DNA from: Cristatella mucedo
Lineage: Eukaryota > Bryozoa > Phylactolaemata > Cristatellidae
NCBI GenBank assembly: GCA_009760855.2
Contig: WPIO01000009.1
Coordinates: forward strand, 7,353,001-7,417,000
Reading direction: 5' to 3'
Length of the DNA: 64,000 bases
Below the pieces are notes generated by a model. The model did not search any database and was not told the origin of the DNA. It saw nothing but the letters and a program-made list of their open reading frames with translations. Of the stretch, positions 13,801-23,548 are shown piece after piece (position 1 is the first letter of the stretch; each line of letters starts with the position of its first letter). A program made the position numbers and the translations under genes.

Positions 13801-14703
13801 AGTACTTGAAGTTTGCCATGCCTTCATCGAGCGCCCCTGCAGCCTAAAAACAAAAAAGGAACAGACACACGGTTGGCTCTTCGCCGAAATCTCGGTAGCT
13901 GCAAAAGATGCAATTAACCGTTGCGTTCGAGCATGCTCTGACCTCCTCCACACTCACCTCCGAACCAGGCACTTGCTTCAGCAGTGGGTATATGGCAAAA
14001 TAGATCTGCAGATAAAACTCCAGTTTTCTTGCCTCGGCATCGTCATTTCTCAACTTGCTCGGTACGCTGTCGATCCACAGCTGAAAGAACTCTTTGAATC
14101 TTCCATATTGGAACTGCTTGACCAGTTCATTCTGAAATAACAAGCAGGCACATTATGTGCAGACACAGACTGTGCTCAAACGTTCTATGAAGCAGTGACC
14201 TTCACCTTGAGCAGCAGCAGGGAGAGGTCCAAAAAATCAAAAGAATTTGGCGCATTTGCACACGCAGAGACACGTAGTTGAGGGCGGACATCGGACATCA
14301 GATAGCGGGGAGCTGCAGCAAGCGCAGCTGACTTTGATGGCAAGAGCCGCCAAGGTTACCTGCACTGATATGAGTCTCAGGTGCGACGATTTATTCCTCC
14401 TGAGCGGAGTCAAGGTCCTGCCTTTTTCCTGGCATTCCTCGACGAAAGCCTTTGCTGTTTTAGTCATGTCATTGTAGTCGAGGTACTGAAATAACAGGCC
14501 CACTGCAGGCTATTGTACAAAGCGACCAAAGCGTGTTGAACACATCAACAAAACGTCGAATTGATTGTTGAGAAATGCCGCGGGCAGGCATTCTTTCTAG
14601 CCAGGCACCCGCTGGGCAACGAGGCCGAAGCCGAGCTTACCTCTTTAACCGCAGCATTCACATCCCCGTCGAGGGATTCTGGCGGCACGCTGCTCCCTGA
14701 CAT
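169..14703 (-). CDS. ARMC9: ARMC9 (LisH/armadillo ciliary protein), 14 exons, 3' end outside window
   Basis: Encodes the first 585 or so residues of ARMC9, a basal-body and ciliary protein; human ARMC9 is a Joubert-syndrome gene. Exons, in transcript order: 14703-14641, 14485-14360, 14131-13958, 13843-13688, 13231-13114, 12956-12865, 10517-10443, 4987-4730, 4633-4538, 2239-2149, 2008-1885, 1521-1382, 621-470, 259-169. All have AG/GT edges and the reading phase closes at every junction, with no internal stop. Seen in order: a LisH-like segment (residues about 14-46), a helical region with [10 protein letters not shown] (about 150-160), a coiled-coil-like stretch (about 213-268), then armadillo-type helices containing [23 protein letters not shown] and [19 protein letters not shown]. 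Residue order and spacing match vertebrate ARMC9 from memory, which makes the identification firm. The C-terminal disordered tail and stop codon should lie left of base 1. Introns are loaded with SINE and LINE fragments. Confidence 0.93.
260..469 (-). other. ARMC9 intron 13 with in-frame (CAG)10
   Basis: A 210-base intron, a multiple of three, with no stop in the ARMC9 frame. Read as RNA sense it contains GAG followed by ten CAG codons (plus-strand CTG tract 410-439). If retained it would add 70 residues with a polyglutamine run. Confidence 0.7.
470..621 (-). CDS. ARMC9: ARMC9 exon 13
   Basis: [20 protein letters not shown] followed by [19 protein letters not shown] and ending ARAM before GTGAGA. 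Phase closes to 0. The reading frame stays open through the following intron, so intron retention cannot be excluded (see findings). Confidence 0.9.
622..1381. other. ARMC9 intron 12, no recognised content
   Basis: Holds one 74-codon minus-strand reading frame (1111-1335) that I do not recognise and treat as chance. No repeat family of this window was seen in it. Confidence 0.5.
1382..1521 (-). CDS. ARMC9: ARMC9 exon 12
   Basis: Begins by completing arginine, then [18 protein letters not shown] and [19 protein letters not shown], the most diagnostic armadillo stretch of the protein. Acceptor TTTGTAG, donor GTACTT; it ends one base into a glycine codon. Confidence 0.95.
1885..2008 (-). CDS. 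ARMC9: ARMC9 exon 11
   Basis: Reads [18 protein letters not shown] and then [15 protein letters not shown]. The last block is near-invariant in ARMC9. Acceptor TTATTTAG, donor GTGAGT; the exon ends two bases into an arginine codon. Confidence 0.93.
2149..2239 (-). CDS. ARMC9: ARMC9 exon 10 (armadillo region begins)
   Basis: Thirty codons plus one base, including [17 protein letters not shown], the equivalent of VRQYMARLINAFASL in vertebrates. Acceptor TTTTGTAG, donor GTAAGG. Confidence 0.9.
2240..4537. other. ARMC9 intron 9, mostly unique with simple repeats
   Basis: Contains a CTG tract near 2499-2518 and a purine-rich GA tract (about 2605-2760). The rest shows no coding exon or interspersed repeat that I can recognise. 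Confidence 0.5.
2605..2760. repeat. (GA)n-rich purine tract
   Basis: Alternating GA/AG with interruptions over roughly 150 bases inside an ARMC9 intron. It produces spurious arginine/glutamate and serine/leucine reading frames on both strands. Confidence 0.85.
4538..4633 (-). CDS. ARMC9: ARMC9 exon 9
   Basis: Thirty-two codons, [18 protein letters not shown] and on to SSIYK. It follows exon 8 after a short 96-base intron. Acceptor TCCTAG, donor GTAAGT, phase 0. Similarity to the family is moderate, but phase and order fit. Confidence 0.85.
4730..4987 (-). CDS. ARMC9: ARMC9 exon 8
   Basis: Eighty-six codons from VTPEFLQ to LLQALRW, the longest exon. It contains [19 protein letters not shown] and [11 protein letters not shown], all ARMC9 hallmarks. 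Acceptor TGTTTAG, donor GTAGGT, phase 0. An ATG beginning two codons upstream is only the AG-adjacent reading, so the exon start is taken at the valine codon. Confidence 0.93.
5222..5380 (+). repeat. SINE-1 copy (tRNA-derived)
   Basis: Starts with a tRNA-like head whose B box reads GGTTCGAATCC. It then has the family body (GCAAGCAGTGGTGATAGCCG) and a tail ending in a GAGGTTGCTGAATCAG variant. Sits in ARMC9 intron 7, antisense to the gene. Confidence 0.8.
6205..7650 (-). mobile_element. LINE-A, degraded CR1/L2-like fragment
   Basis: Minus-strand RT C-terminal blocks ([35 protein letters not shown]), preceded by FLKLNGDK and, further upstream, an endonuclease-like HLAVT segment. It ends at 6210-6290 in the family 3' tail (CTCAATCTCTTTCTAGGCGC in plus orientation) with ATT repeats. 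Multiple frameshifts; inactive. Confidence 0.75.
6501..6606. repeat. 53-base perfect tandem duplication inside LINE-A
   Basis: The block beginning GTGAGTTTCAGGATTTCGG occurs at 6501 and again at 6554 with no difference over 53 bases, so it is a recent local duplication in the old LINE. Confidence 0.9.
8380..8990 (-). mobile_element. LINE-A internal fragment
   Basis: Nucleotide similarity to the RT/thumb part of LINE-A (for example GCAGCTGAAAGTAGGCAGACTTGA at 8567 versus 6980), with broken frames. No complete motif survives. Confidence 0.55.
9045..9830 (-). mobile_element. LINE-A 3' fragment
   Basis: Shows the tail (GGAGAACTAAATCCCTTTCTCGG) at about 9070-9110. Upstream in element sense is degraded RT C-terminal sequence with the conserved GAGCCGCTGCAGGTCGG block. 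Confidence 0.6.
10040..10175 (-). repeat. SINE-2 copy (tRNA-derived)
   Basis: On the minus strand: tRNA-like head with an A-box-like TGGTCTAGCGGTTAAGG and a B box GGGCTCGAGCCC, then a tail TCTCTTTGGGCGC close to the LINE-A 3' end. Located in ARMC9 intron 7. Confidence 0.8.
10443..10517 (-). CDS. ARMC9: ARMC9 exon 7
   Basis: Twenty-five codons, [20 protein letters not shown] and on to GRP. This is nearly residue-for-residue the ADYHNLIG segment of vertebrate ARMC9. Acceptor TTTTAG, donor GTAAGT, phase 0. It is isolated by introns of 2.3 kb upstream and 5.5 kb downstream. Confidence 0.9.
10855..11165 (-). mobile_element. LINE-A 3' end
   Basis: AAT repeats (10852-10875), then the hairpin tail CTCAAGAGAACTCAATCTC and the 3' UTR with CATGCACAGGGTCAGCAT. 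Non-coding part of LINE-A. Confidence 0.75.
11777..12592 (+). other. 271-codon open frame in ARMC9 intron 6, unrecognised
   Basis: The longest open frame of the window outside exon shadows and low-complexity sequence. The product has no signal peptide, repeat or motif that I recognise and is rich in serine, threonine and arginine. It lies antisense within an ARMC9 intron between exons 7 and 6. It could be chance, a broken mobile-element frame or a nested single-exon gene; the first two are more likely. Confidence 0.2.
12640..12657. repeat. G18 homopolymer
   Basis: Eighteen consecutive G residues on the plus strand, followed by further G-rich sequence. Could form a quadruplex, and on the transcribed ARMC9 sense strand it is a C run. 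Confidence 0.95.
12865..12956 (-). CDS. ARMC9: ARMC9 exon 6 (coiled coil)
   Basis: Completes the split glycine and then gives [18 protein letters not shown] and on to KLQ. It is charged and heptad-like, matching the coiled-coil stretch of the family. The donor is the weaker GTTCGC; phase returns to 0. Recognised mainly by phase and position. Confidence 0.75.
13056..13091. repeat. CTG/GCTG-rich tract
   Basis: Interrupted CTG repeats on the plus strand just past ARMC9 exon 5 (intronic, CAG in the gene's sense). Confidence 0.8.
13114..13231 (-). CDS. ARMC9: ARMC9 exon 5
   Basis: Thirty-nine codons plus one base, from DDWAPQLQ to ALTGG. The exon follows KELFE directly, as in vertebrate KELF-D-W-P. 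Acceptor ACCACAG, donor GTAAGC. The split glycine codon is completed by the first two bases of exon 6. Confidence 0.85.
13247..13396 (-). repeat. SINE-2 copy
   Basis: Tail TATAGCGCCCCAAGAGAAC, body, B box GGGCTCGAGCCC and an A-box-like region, all on the minus strand. Its tail edge lies 16 bases 5' of ARMC9 exon 5 in the gene's sense, so it abuts the splice-acceptor region. Confidence 0.8.
13603..13636. repeat. Perfect 14-base inverted repeat
   Basis: Arms CACTTCATGGCGGC and its complement, separated by six bases (TTTTCT), in ARMC9 intron 4. It could form a hairpin; no function is apparent. Confidence 0.9.
13654..13672. repeat. (CA)n microsatellite
   Basis: About nine CA units in ARMC9 intron 4, immediately downstream of exon 4 in the gene's sense. 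Confidence 0.9.
13688..13843 (-). CDS. ARMC9: ARMC9 exon 4
   Basis: Fifty-two codons carrying [25 protein letters not shown] and FKELFE, the best-conserved block of the N-terminal half of ARMC9. Acceptor TTTTTAG, donor GTGAGC, phase 0. Confidence 0.92.
13958..14131 (-). CDS. ARMC9: ARMC9 exon 3
   Basis: Fifty-eight codons from NELVKQF to KQVPGSE. The block [16 protein letters not shown] corresponds to the conserved helix after the LisH region of ARMC9. Acceptor TTATTTCAG, donor GTGAGT, phase 0. Confidence 0.9.
14360..14485 (-). CDS. ARMC9: ARMC9 exon 2 (LisH motif)
   Basis: Forty-two codons after a TTATTTCAG acceptor. They read [18 protein letters not shown] and then a basic segment. This is the LisH pattern (tyrosine-leucine, then threonine, phenylalanine and glutamate at helix spacing), a dimerisation module typical of basal-body proteins. 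Donor GTAACC, phase 0. Confidence 0.9.
14641..14703 (-). CDS. ARMC9: ARMC9 exon 1 (start codon)
   Basis: Twenty-one codons starting [10 protein letters not shown] and ending VKE, followed by a GTAAGC donor in phase 0. The start was chosen because the next exon continues directly as YLDYND, giving the family's VKEYLD junction, and the peptide before it is about the same length as in vertebrates. The 5' UTR and promoter are not resolved. Confidence 0.85.
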
Positions 14704-16207
14704 CGTTACATCGTTTCTTTAGCCATAACACCTGCAGCAGACGGCACTGCTGCTTAGAGCAGACACCACTCACAGGTGCATAGGGCAAAGGTCACCCAGT
14801 CAGGAAAGCTCGGAGGTGTGTTGGTTTGCAGGCACATCCGTGCAAATTACAACAAGGCAAACCTATGCTTGGGGCCTAAAGGAGCCCAAGGATCTAGCTC
14901 ATGCGGTGCACAGAAGCAGCACGCGAAAAACGAGTAGCTGCGCACGGTGTCGACGTCAGAGTAGCGCCAGCCAGCAGCGACTGCAGTCTCCCTGCAGAAG
15001 CCGCTGTGCACCCACTGCTTCAGGAGGCCTGCTACAAACCGGAGGCACCTATTTGAAGGGCATGAGGCAGGTACCACTGGAGGACGCCCAAGCCGACAAC
15101 CACACATCCGGTCGCACAGCCAGGTACAAATGCTCGGCATCAAGTGTCAGACGGTTTCCCGGCAATCCGGGACTACTAAAACCAAGGCGGCCGCGCTGAA
15201 TGCCGATATCATAACGACTATTGCAGCCTCAACCCAGATGCAAAGTGTCGGCTGCCGGCGTCGCTCTGCTTGTCCCGTGCGCCGCCTCGCGAGCGAAGGT
15301 AGTGGGAGCCGTGCGGGCGCCGGCCCATCTCGGGAGGGGGAGACAATAGCATAGCTAGAGACCTGCCAGTGAGCGATGGGCGCGGCTGCTCTGGCCGCCA
15401 CTCGGGTGAGCTCCGGTGCGCTTCGAGCTGCAAGCTTGAAACAACCACCTGGTCAAGCGGCTGCAGCGCATAGCAACAAGGAAGCACGGGTAGCTGATTA
15501 CGGGACATGGTGACCACGGCGAGAATTGCAGCGCAAACAGGAGCCGATGGCAACGGGTGTCTTCATGTTTGCTTTAGCAAGCTTGCCTAAGCGTGATACT
15601 AGTTAGCGTTTGCATGCACCGTGCATGTCACTAGCCCTTTGGGTGTACTGATTCTCGCACCGAGCTGTAAAGAGCATGGATAGAGATTAAGCTCACTTGC
15701 GGTGCTATGCAAACGACCTACCATTATTAACATAACTGGTAGTTAAAAGCCAAGAAGCCAAAATCTGGGGCCTCCATCAGCGATCGAACTAGGCCTTATG
15801 GTATTGCCTCGCCTGCAAGCTCATGCAGGCTAGGGCGAGCTCAAGCTCGAATCTGTGGTAGCGAGCTTCACCGGCTTCGCTTGCATAGAAATAAGAAAGA
15901 AGCGGACACTGGCGAGGGATCTGCTACCAAAGGCCTCGGCCAGTAAACAGTGTCGAGTGGCCGGCAGCGTGGAGTCTAGATATAGGAATACCAGGTTCAA
16001 GTACCTCTCCTGGCTTTGGGATTTGTCTTCGGAATATTGGCACAGGTACCTACCATAAATAATTATTCGAAAGGCTTGCATTTACCGAAACGACCTAATG
16101 ATCACTGCACAGAGATACCATCAACAGCACCACGGCTTGCATGCAAAGTCAAGGCCAAGGTCTCGACTCGATTCGCGAAAACTCAAGCTGCCGAGGAGTA
16201 AAGCAAT

Positions 16208-16338
16208 GTAAAGCACGGCTGGCTGGCTATGATGCTAGCAGCATTGTATTTCACATGCATCTCCTTGGCAACGTAAAGCACGGCTGGCTAGCTATGATGC
16301 TAGCAGCGGTGTACTTCACACGCATCTCCTTGGCTTTG
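16208..16338. repeat. 65-base tandem duplication
   Basis: GTAAAGCACGGCTGGCT begins at 16208 and again at 16273. The two copies differ by a few substitutions, so the duplication is older than the one at 6501. Confidence 0.85.
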
Positions 16339-16570
16339 CAGGCACATGCGCAAACTCTCAAGAGGAGTACTGAGCACACCTTCCACGGTATAAAGAGAAG
16401 GAAAAGGAGTGCCAATGTTGAGTGAGCCCCATTCATGAGTACTCGCCCTCCGGCTGTTGACTCGGCTATGCTAACCTTTTTAAAGCTGAATGTAGGTATG
16501 CGACAACTCACCCTGGCAGCAAGCCACACACAGGTGCCTACGGGCATACCCGTGCATACGGATAAAAATA

Positions 16571-16734
16571 TTAGCTGATTAAACAGCCTCATTTGTATTG
16601 CGGTAGAACAGCCTTGACGGCTATCACTACCGCTTGCAGTTGGCAATAGAGAATCGCCCACTGCATGATTCGAACCCGGTGACCTCGGTCGAGAAGAGTG
16701 AGTGAGCACCTTACCGTCTGAGCTAGCATGGCCC
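16571..16734 (-). repeat. SINE-1 copy
   Basis: Tail TTAGCTGATTAAACAGCCTC, body, and a tRNA-like head ending AGCTAGCATGGCC in plus orientation; full length. Confidence 0.8.
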
Positions 16735-18005
16735 CTAGGATAGGCGTGCCTGCTGCAACCGATTTCTGGCGCCCAATGACCAAGCGCCGTGTTTAGGAGC
16801 AGCTGCACTCCCAGACAGCCATTAGACCTCGGCACTGGATCATTGGCTGGCATCCTAGGTAGCTGCCAGCTTCCTGCATGTCCAAGGTCTCTTCGATGGT
16901 GGCTATCTTCACATGGTGTTCACAGGCGCTCCCAAACTGACTCAGGCAAAAAAGCACTGCTAGGAAAATGAATATGCTGCAGGTAACGTGCATAGAAAAA
17001 GATTTAGTCCTCTAAGGGCAAAATACAAAATGCCTCATTATTATTATTATTATTATTGAGTTTCAGCTCATTAAGTGCGGTGGGAAAAGTTTTCAAAAGA
17101 AAAGTCACAGCAGATCAGCAAAAATTCGGTTCCTTATCCGGAAGATGAAGATGAATGACTTATTCAACATGCTGGATCAATTTCACAGTACCGCCAGCAA
17201 CAATGGGCCACAGAGACGACAGGAAAAGCAGAATTGCTGCTATTGAACAAAAAGAAAAGGAATTTTTTCACTGAAATAGCACAAAATTTAATTACATTTA
17301 CTTTCCTTGAATTATATTTCAATGCAAATGCCTTGCATTCAACTGGCTAATTAATTAACCCGTTAACATCCATTTCCGGGTGGTCAAAAGACATGAAAAG
17401 AGGAAGAAAGAAGTTGTACTAAAATTGCCAAGGGGATCATAGTTCGGAGAGCGCAAACTGCTGGAATGCCATAGCCACCCTTTGAAGACTCAAAGTTCAT
17501 AATCCCATTAAGTTCTAGTGTACATCGTCAAGTAATAATGCGTTGTGTAACAGTGTATCCCGATGTAATAATCTAGAGCAAGTGTTGCGTAATCGCAGTT
17601 ATTGTGTAATAATCTAGTACGTGCATTGTGTAATTGTGATGGACTTACAAACAAACAAACCTAGTTTACCCTAGGAGTTTATAATTATGATTATGCTAGC
17701 ACGTGGCTGCGATATGACTACATAGGTGTGGGAAGAGCTCGGCACAGACTGCAGAAAGCCCACACCAGAATGAAGCATAGCACAGCGCATCCAGTATGGC
17801 GGGAGCAAAAAACCACTTGGAATGCCGTGATGTGGCATGCACTACTGGCGTTACCTGCAAGAGTGATGGCAGAAAGTCTATCAAAATAGGCTAGAATGAC
17901 TCTAGGTGCTTCACGTCACATTTCAGAACAGCACACGACAAACTATGAGCATTTGGGCTACACGAAAACTAAGATTCTAATGTAGCAGCAGTTGGCTCGA
18001 GCCAG

Positions 18006-18007
<2 letters not shown>

Positions 18008-18064
<57 letters not shown>
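18008..18064. repeat. (CTG)19 trinucleotide repeat
   Basis: Nineteen uninterrupted CTG units on the plus strand. Reads as polyserine, polyglutamine or polyalanine on the other strand, but no gene contains it. Confidence 0.95.
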
Positions 18065-18068
<4 letters not shown>

Positions 18069-19000
18069 TGACTAGGCTGAAGGCGGGTGCTGTGCACTTG
18101 TCCTGGTCATGCTTCTGCATGCCCAACCGTGGGCGTGGGCGTGCACGGTTTGTCCGTGCGCCAGTGCTGACAATGGTCAGGAACAAACGGTCCACCACAG
18201 AATCCTACATAATAAATATCGTATGGCTCTCTCCTATTGGTACACATTGCCTACATAAATTCGTATGGAAAGGCACGATGCTGCTTGGATGTCCCTGAAA
18301 CATGCACCAGTCAGTCGAGTAGAGATTGTGCCGAGATTCATGTGGTTTTTACCCAATTCGACTAAGTTGAAATGAGAAGCACGGTAATCATGCGGAATGC
18401 TGTTGCTGCTGCTGCATCAACCGCTGGTGCCGCTTCTACTGGTGCCACCACCACCACTGCTGCAGCTGCAGCTATTGCCACCTTGCAGCTGGTGCTGCTG
18501 CTGCTCGACCACTCTAAACTCCACACAAACTACGTGCTTGTAACTCGGGCACACGCTTTATCACACAAAGAGACAAACATTAAGCTTAGGAGTACACAGC
18601 CTCTGGAATGAATGCATCCAAGCGAACGCACACAAAGGCGCCCCAGTGGTAGCTGTTTGCTGCACTGAACGGGATATACGTTGCGCAATTCATCATAATA
18701 CTCAGGCCATCGTCCTTCGGAGGCCACCGAATACACTTGTGGGAAGTTATGTTGGGTACCGTAACTCAGCAAGCATTTCAGCAGATCACCAGACCAGCAT
18801 GCAGCACAATAGCGAGTCTAGCAGTGCTACTAAGGGGGGATAATGGCAAAAACCACAGGATCATCTTTCCCCTTCAAGTTGTCTTCACACATTCTCAATT
18901 TACCATGGAAACGGTGGGAAAACATAGGTACGGCCTGGCGTAGTTAAGCACGAGATGATCTAGGATTACAACACAAATTCGGTTGTCCACATAAAAAATA

Positions 19001-19169
19001 CTACCTGATTCAACAGCTTCTTTTATATAGCAACAGAAGACCTTTACGGCTATCACCACCGCTTGTAGCAGCTATGAAGGATCGCCCACCGCAGGATTCA
19101 AACCCACAACCTCGGTCCCGGGGTCGTGAAAAGCAACCGCCTTACAATATTATGCCATCACAGCTCACC
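19001..19169 (-). repeat. SINE-1 copy
   Basis: Full-length minus-strand copy with body CCACCGCTTGTAGC and a head containing the CCTCGG...GTCGTG palindrome remnant. Confidence 0.75.
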
Positions 19170-21355
19170 ACATGACTTCACAATCAGCCCAGATGCAACT
19201 AATGCTCTGCAGCTACCCACATTTTCTCACACAGACGTCCATGCGAGAGCATTACCAATGACAGAATGGACTTGCCAGTAGAAAAACCCCAGTGGAAACT
19301 CCGGTGGAAACATTAGTATACACGAAACTGCACACCATCATTGGTGCCAATTCCATAGCACACATGAGACCTTGCCACAACAATACAGGCAGAATTTTTT
19401 CAGGATCGTAGACAATTTAGAAAACCCTAGGTGCTGATAAGCTTTTATAAAGCATGGGTAATGCAAATTGACACAAATCATCCAGAAAACGTCGGTAGAA
19501 CACTTCAGACACCAAAATGTTACCATGTAGACTAACAGGGTGTCGACATCGAGGTCATTGGTTCAGCGGCAGATGACGACATGACATTTCTTCTTCTTGT
19601 ATAGATGCAGCAACCTTCGTGTTCAGGCCACACTAATTTTAGGAAGCAGTGAATGGCAAATGTCCTTATGATCCCCCATAACCGGCTCTGAATGGATAAG
19701 TATGAATTGTACTCTCAAGTTCGATGTAGATGTTCAAAAATTAACAGAGATCCACTTCAGAAACCAACACAACAGCAAAGCAACTATGTGACCTCCACGA
19801 GGGCAACAAGCTGGTTTCCCCGAAAACAGCATAAAATCTTAATCATATACCCTCAAGGAATTAGCACTACCTACTAACCCTGTGACCTCCAGGTCCATGC
19901 ACAGTGTGTGCTTGTGTATGTGTGCTAGCATGTGCATTTTTACATGCACGAGTGTGAGCACGTGCAAGCTGAATGTACATGGAATGGGCATGGGCATGGG
20001 GAACAGGAAACATGTCGTTTCTATTGCCGGCTGGGATTCGAGAATGGTTCAGGTTCGCCAGCTACAAGAAAGATATATCACCTATATCTATATCTATATC
20101 ACCTATATCTTGCCTACAACGTGCATCCAAAATGGGGCCTGTACTCTGTTAATAGCCCTGGCCGTGATTCACTAAAATTAAGCAACATGAGTGAACTCTT
20201 GGACCTCCATGGCAAGACCATAATATACAGATGTGGTCACACACAAAAACAAATAAAACAACAGTTCACAACTTCTTTTACAAGCATTCAAAAGACAGCC
20301 ACAACATCACATTTTGAATGCCAGCTAAGCTGCAGTAGCAAGGATAAAGGACTAGGCTCAGGGCTTAAGTGCTCCGACATTGAGCTGACATAAAGCTTAC
20401 CAAAGGGCCATTCCACCAGTACAATTTTTTTATTGTATCTCCATCATAATTCCACAAGAACGACAAAGATTAGGTGAGTGTTCATCGATAGACATGCATG
20501 CGTCTCCCTACACAGAAATAAACCCTATGACTAAGAGCAGTCTTTATATAAAATATAAAACAGCTGCTTCATCATCCAGGCAACATCTGAGGCCAAGAAT
20601 AGACTGGCACAGCAGCCACGCTACGAAGTCGCCAGCGGACAGCTCAAACGATGAATGGCAAACTTGGTTAACATGCCAGCGGCCTCCAGCCTGTGAGGAC
20701 TTGGATTGGAGCCCTACAGACTGTGGGGTTCCCACCAGACATGCCGAGCTGCTCTGCCAATCTGCCCCTTCGACATCAAGCTGACACTAAGCGTACATGG
20801 TGACATGGGCCACGAGTCAGCCGGTCAGCGCAAACACATAGCTTCTTAAGTCAAACATTCCACAGTGCATTCCATCAGAAAATACCAGTAAGATGGCCTA
20901 TGCGGAAGGCACTAGGGACGACCTCCTGCAACCAAGTACGCTTCACAAATATCCAAGATGAAAAGTAAGCATCTGAGTCGGCACCGAGGACTGCTAGCAG
21001 AGGATGGCTCTCCAAGGCATAGTTACGGAGTACCATGCAACCAGTATAAGTGAAGGATCTGCTTACGATCTCTTGGCTCTCATCTAAACGGTACGTTGAT
21101 CACAAACCTAATTTTGATCGACTTCCCAAGCAGCCTCGACTACAGACAGATCCATCACACTCCCAAAAAGCCTAAGCAAAGTTGCAAATATGCAGTAAGA
21201 GAAGTCATAAAGGTAATTTGTATCCCTTAAAGTAGCTCAAAACGTACTCTCGTAAATTCCGGTTGCAGACACTGCTGATACATGAGCTGCACCAACTTAC
21301 TAGTGCTTTTTTTCAGGACAGCCATCAAGCAGAACACTCACATTGAAAAAAATCC

Positions 21356-21523
21356 TAGCTGATTTTAACAGCCTCTTTTTGTATAGCGACAGAAGAGCCT
21401 TTACGGCTTTCACTGCCACTTGCAGTTGCGATAAAGGATCGTCCACCGCAGGAATCAAACCCAAGACCTCGGGAACGAGGTCGTGAAAGCAACCGCCTTA
21501 CTTAGTGTGCCATCACGGCTCAC
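21356..21523 (-). repeat. SINE-1 copy
   Basis: Full-length minus-strand copy: TAGCTGATTTTAACAGCCTC tail to a GCCATCACGGCTCACC head end. Confidence 0.85.
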
Positions 21524-22950
21524 CTACATTACTACAACATGCTAATGGCAAAGCGTAGGTAGCATAAGCATAAGCAGCCATATGAGAAAACGCTAGTATC
21601 ATCGAGTAAGGACCAGCAAGCTCCCTCGCTCGCGCTAAGAGTACGCACACCATTGAATCGTTCGGCCGAAGTCTTCCAGCTGACAAAGGCAAAGTATCAA
21701 GTAGCCAAGACGACCAGCACGTCTGTCAGCAGTGTGGGATACAACAAGACCGAAGAGGCAAGACCGCAGGATGGACCAGGAATAAGCGCAGAGTCTTGGA
21801 CGGTGCAAAAATATCAATATCGAGCATACCAACGGACCACGTGGCGCGGTAGCGGCTTGGCCACGAACAGTAGAGACGGGGGGGGGCAGACTGCCAGACT
21901 GCCGTCCCCACTGCAAGCACTTCGGAATTCGCTGCATGCGCATCCAAACGCTTAAAAGGTCTGCGATCGAGAACGCATAAAGATTCACCGCATGCATCCA
22001 TCAACTTCAGCTTCTCGTTATGCTAAGAAGCCACCACGACTAACGATTAGCAGTGCTTCTGGCATACGTAGACACATCGAGCCCAGCTGTTCAAGTCCGC
22101 CATCTCCACGCTCAAAAGACAAACAACTAAGATAATCAATTGTATTGCTCGTATCCGCTTCAAATTTAATCGTTCTTTTAAATCTCAGGTAACCACTGCT
22201 GCAAAAAGAACACGCGTTGGATACATTGGCGCTTACCAATTCTTCAACAAGGAGTTAGGCAAGGCTCGCGATTGTCCTGCCAAAGGAGATATCTTAAAGT
22301 TTTTCGTCAGTTCATGCTGCTGAAGCAAAATCCAAAGGCTACAAAAATTCGCGGAGTCCCCTGAAGTTCAATCGCTCTTAATTCCAAATAGAAACCAGCA
22401 ACCACGGAGCAACACTGCCACAGCACAGAGGTAACAGCTACTAGTCCGCTATGCCAGATCGCAGCGGCTACCGGTAGTCATGGATCGGACACGCTATTAT
22501 GGAAGCTCATTGGAATTTCCGCGTAAAACGGGCTCGTATTATTCTAATTTATTTTTAATTCATTAATTCATTATTATTTAAATAACGGTGAGCGCCGGCA
22601 AGAGTGAGTATGTTGTAGCCAACTGCAGTGCTCTTGTAGGATAAGCCCTATTTTTTCGGTTACTCGTTCACCGAACTATGCGGCTACTGCTGCTAAACGC
22701 GGCGGTGACCTATAAAATTCATTCAAAGCCTTTTTCACTACTAATTTTGAGATTACTTGTCAACGAGCGATGTCAACGCGTGATTAAATGAATTGAATTT
22801 GTTTAGCGAATTGTGACCCCCCCCCCACCCCTCAGCTGGTCACGAAATGTAACTAGGGCGGCATTTCCGTGGTACACGCCGTCCTCCACCTTCTGTTGCA
22901 AGCATGACTAGCTAGCCCCTCCTAGACCGCGGCCCTAGTCTTTTAATCGC

Positions 22951-23346
22951 ATGGACGTGTCGAGGCAGCTCACCGAGTTCGCTCTCGGTGGGCTTGCCGC
23001 GTGCGGTGCTGGCGTGTTCACGAATCCTCTCGAAGTCGTCAAGACGCGCATGCAGCTCCAGGGTGAGCTGAGCGCCAGAGGCCGGCATGCCGTGCACTAT
23101 CGCCACGTCTTCCACGGGTTCGTCGCGATAGCCAAGCACGATGGCGTTCTCGCCCTTCAGAAAGGCTTGATTCCGGCGCTCTGGTATCAGTTTTTTATGA
23201 ATGGGTTTCGGCTGGGATGCTACCAGTGCATCGAGAACCTTGGCCTCACGAGAGCGAGCGACGGAAACGTGAGCTTCAGGCGAAGCGTTTTAGCCGGCGG
23301 ACTGTCAGGATGCCTTGGAGCGCTGGTGGGGAGTCCTATCTATATG
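22951..23346 (+). CDS. SLC25A35: SLC25A35-like copy 1, exon 1
   Basis: 132 codons from MDVSRQL to GSPIYM. The donor GTATGG follows ATG. A (TG)n tract begins 38 bases past the donor. Confidence 0.92.
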
Positions 23347-23382
23347 GTATGGTAACTTCTTGCCTCGTCGCCGATTTCGATG

Positions 23383-23434
<52 letters not shown>

Positions 23435-23513
23435 TGTGCGTGTGTGTGTCTCTGTGTCTGTGTCTGTGTGTGTTTGTGTGTGTGTCTGTGTGTTTGTGTG
23501 TGTGTCTGTGTCC

Positions 23514-23548
<35 letters not shown>

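Larger units (their letters stand above)
14704..22950. other. Intergenic space between head-to-head ARMC9 and SLC25A35-like
   Basis: ARMC9 runs left and the carrier runs right from this 8.2 kb. It contains a GC-richer stretch (about 14880-15560), a 65-base tandem duplication, three SINE-1 copies, (CTG)19 and otherwise unassigned sequence. No coding exon was recognised. Either promoter could be here, but I see no defined motif. Confidence 0.5.

Noticed and set aside
16251-16853. 200-codon minus-strand frame
   Set aside because: Spans a tandem duplication and a SINE-1 copy; not a conserved protein.
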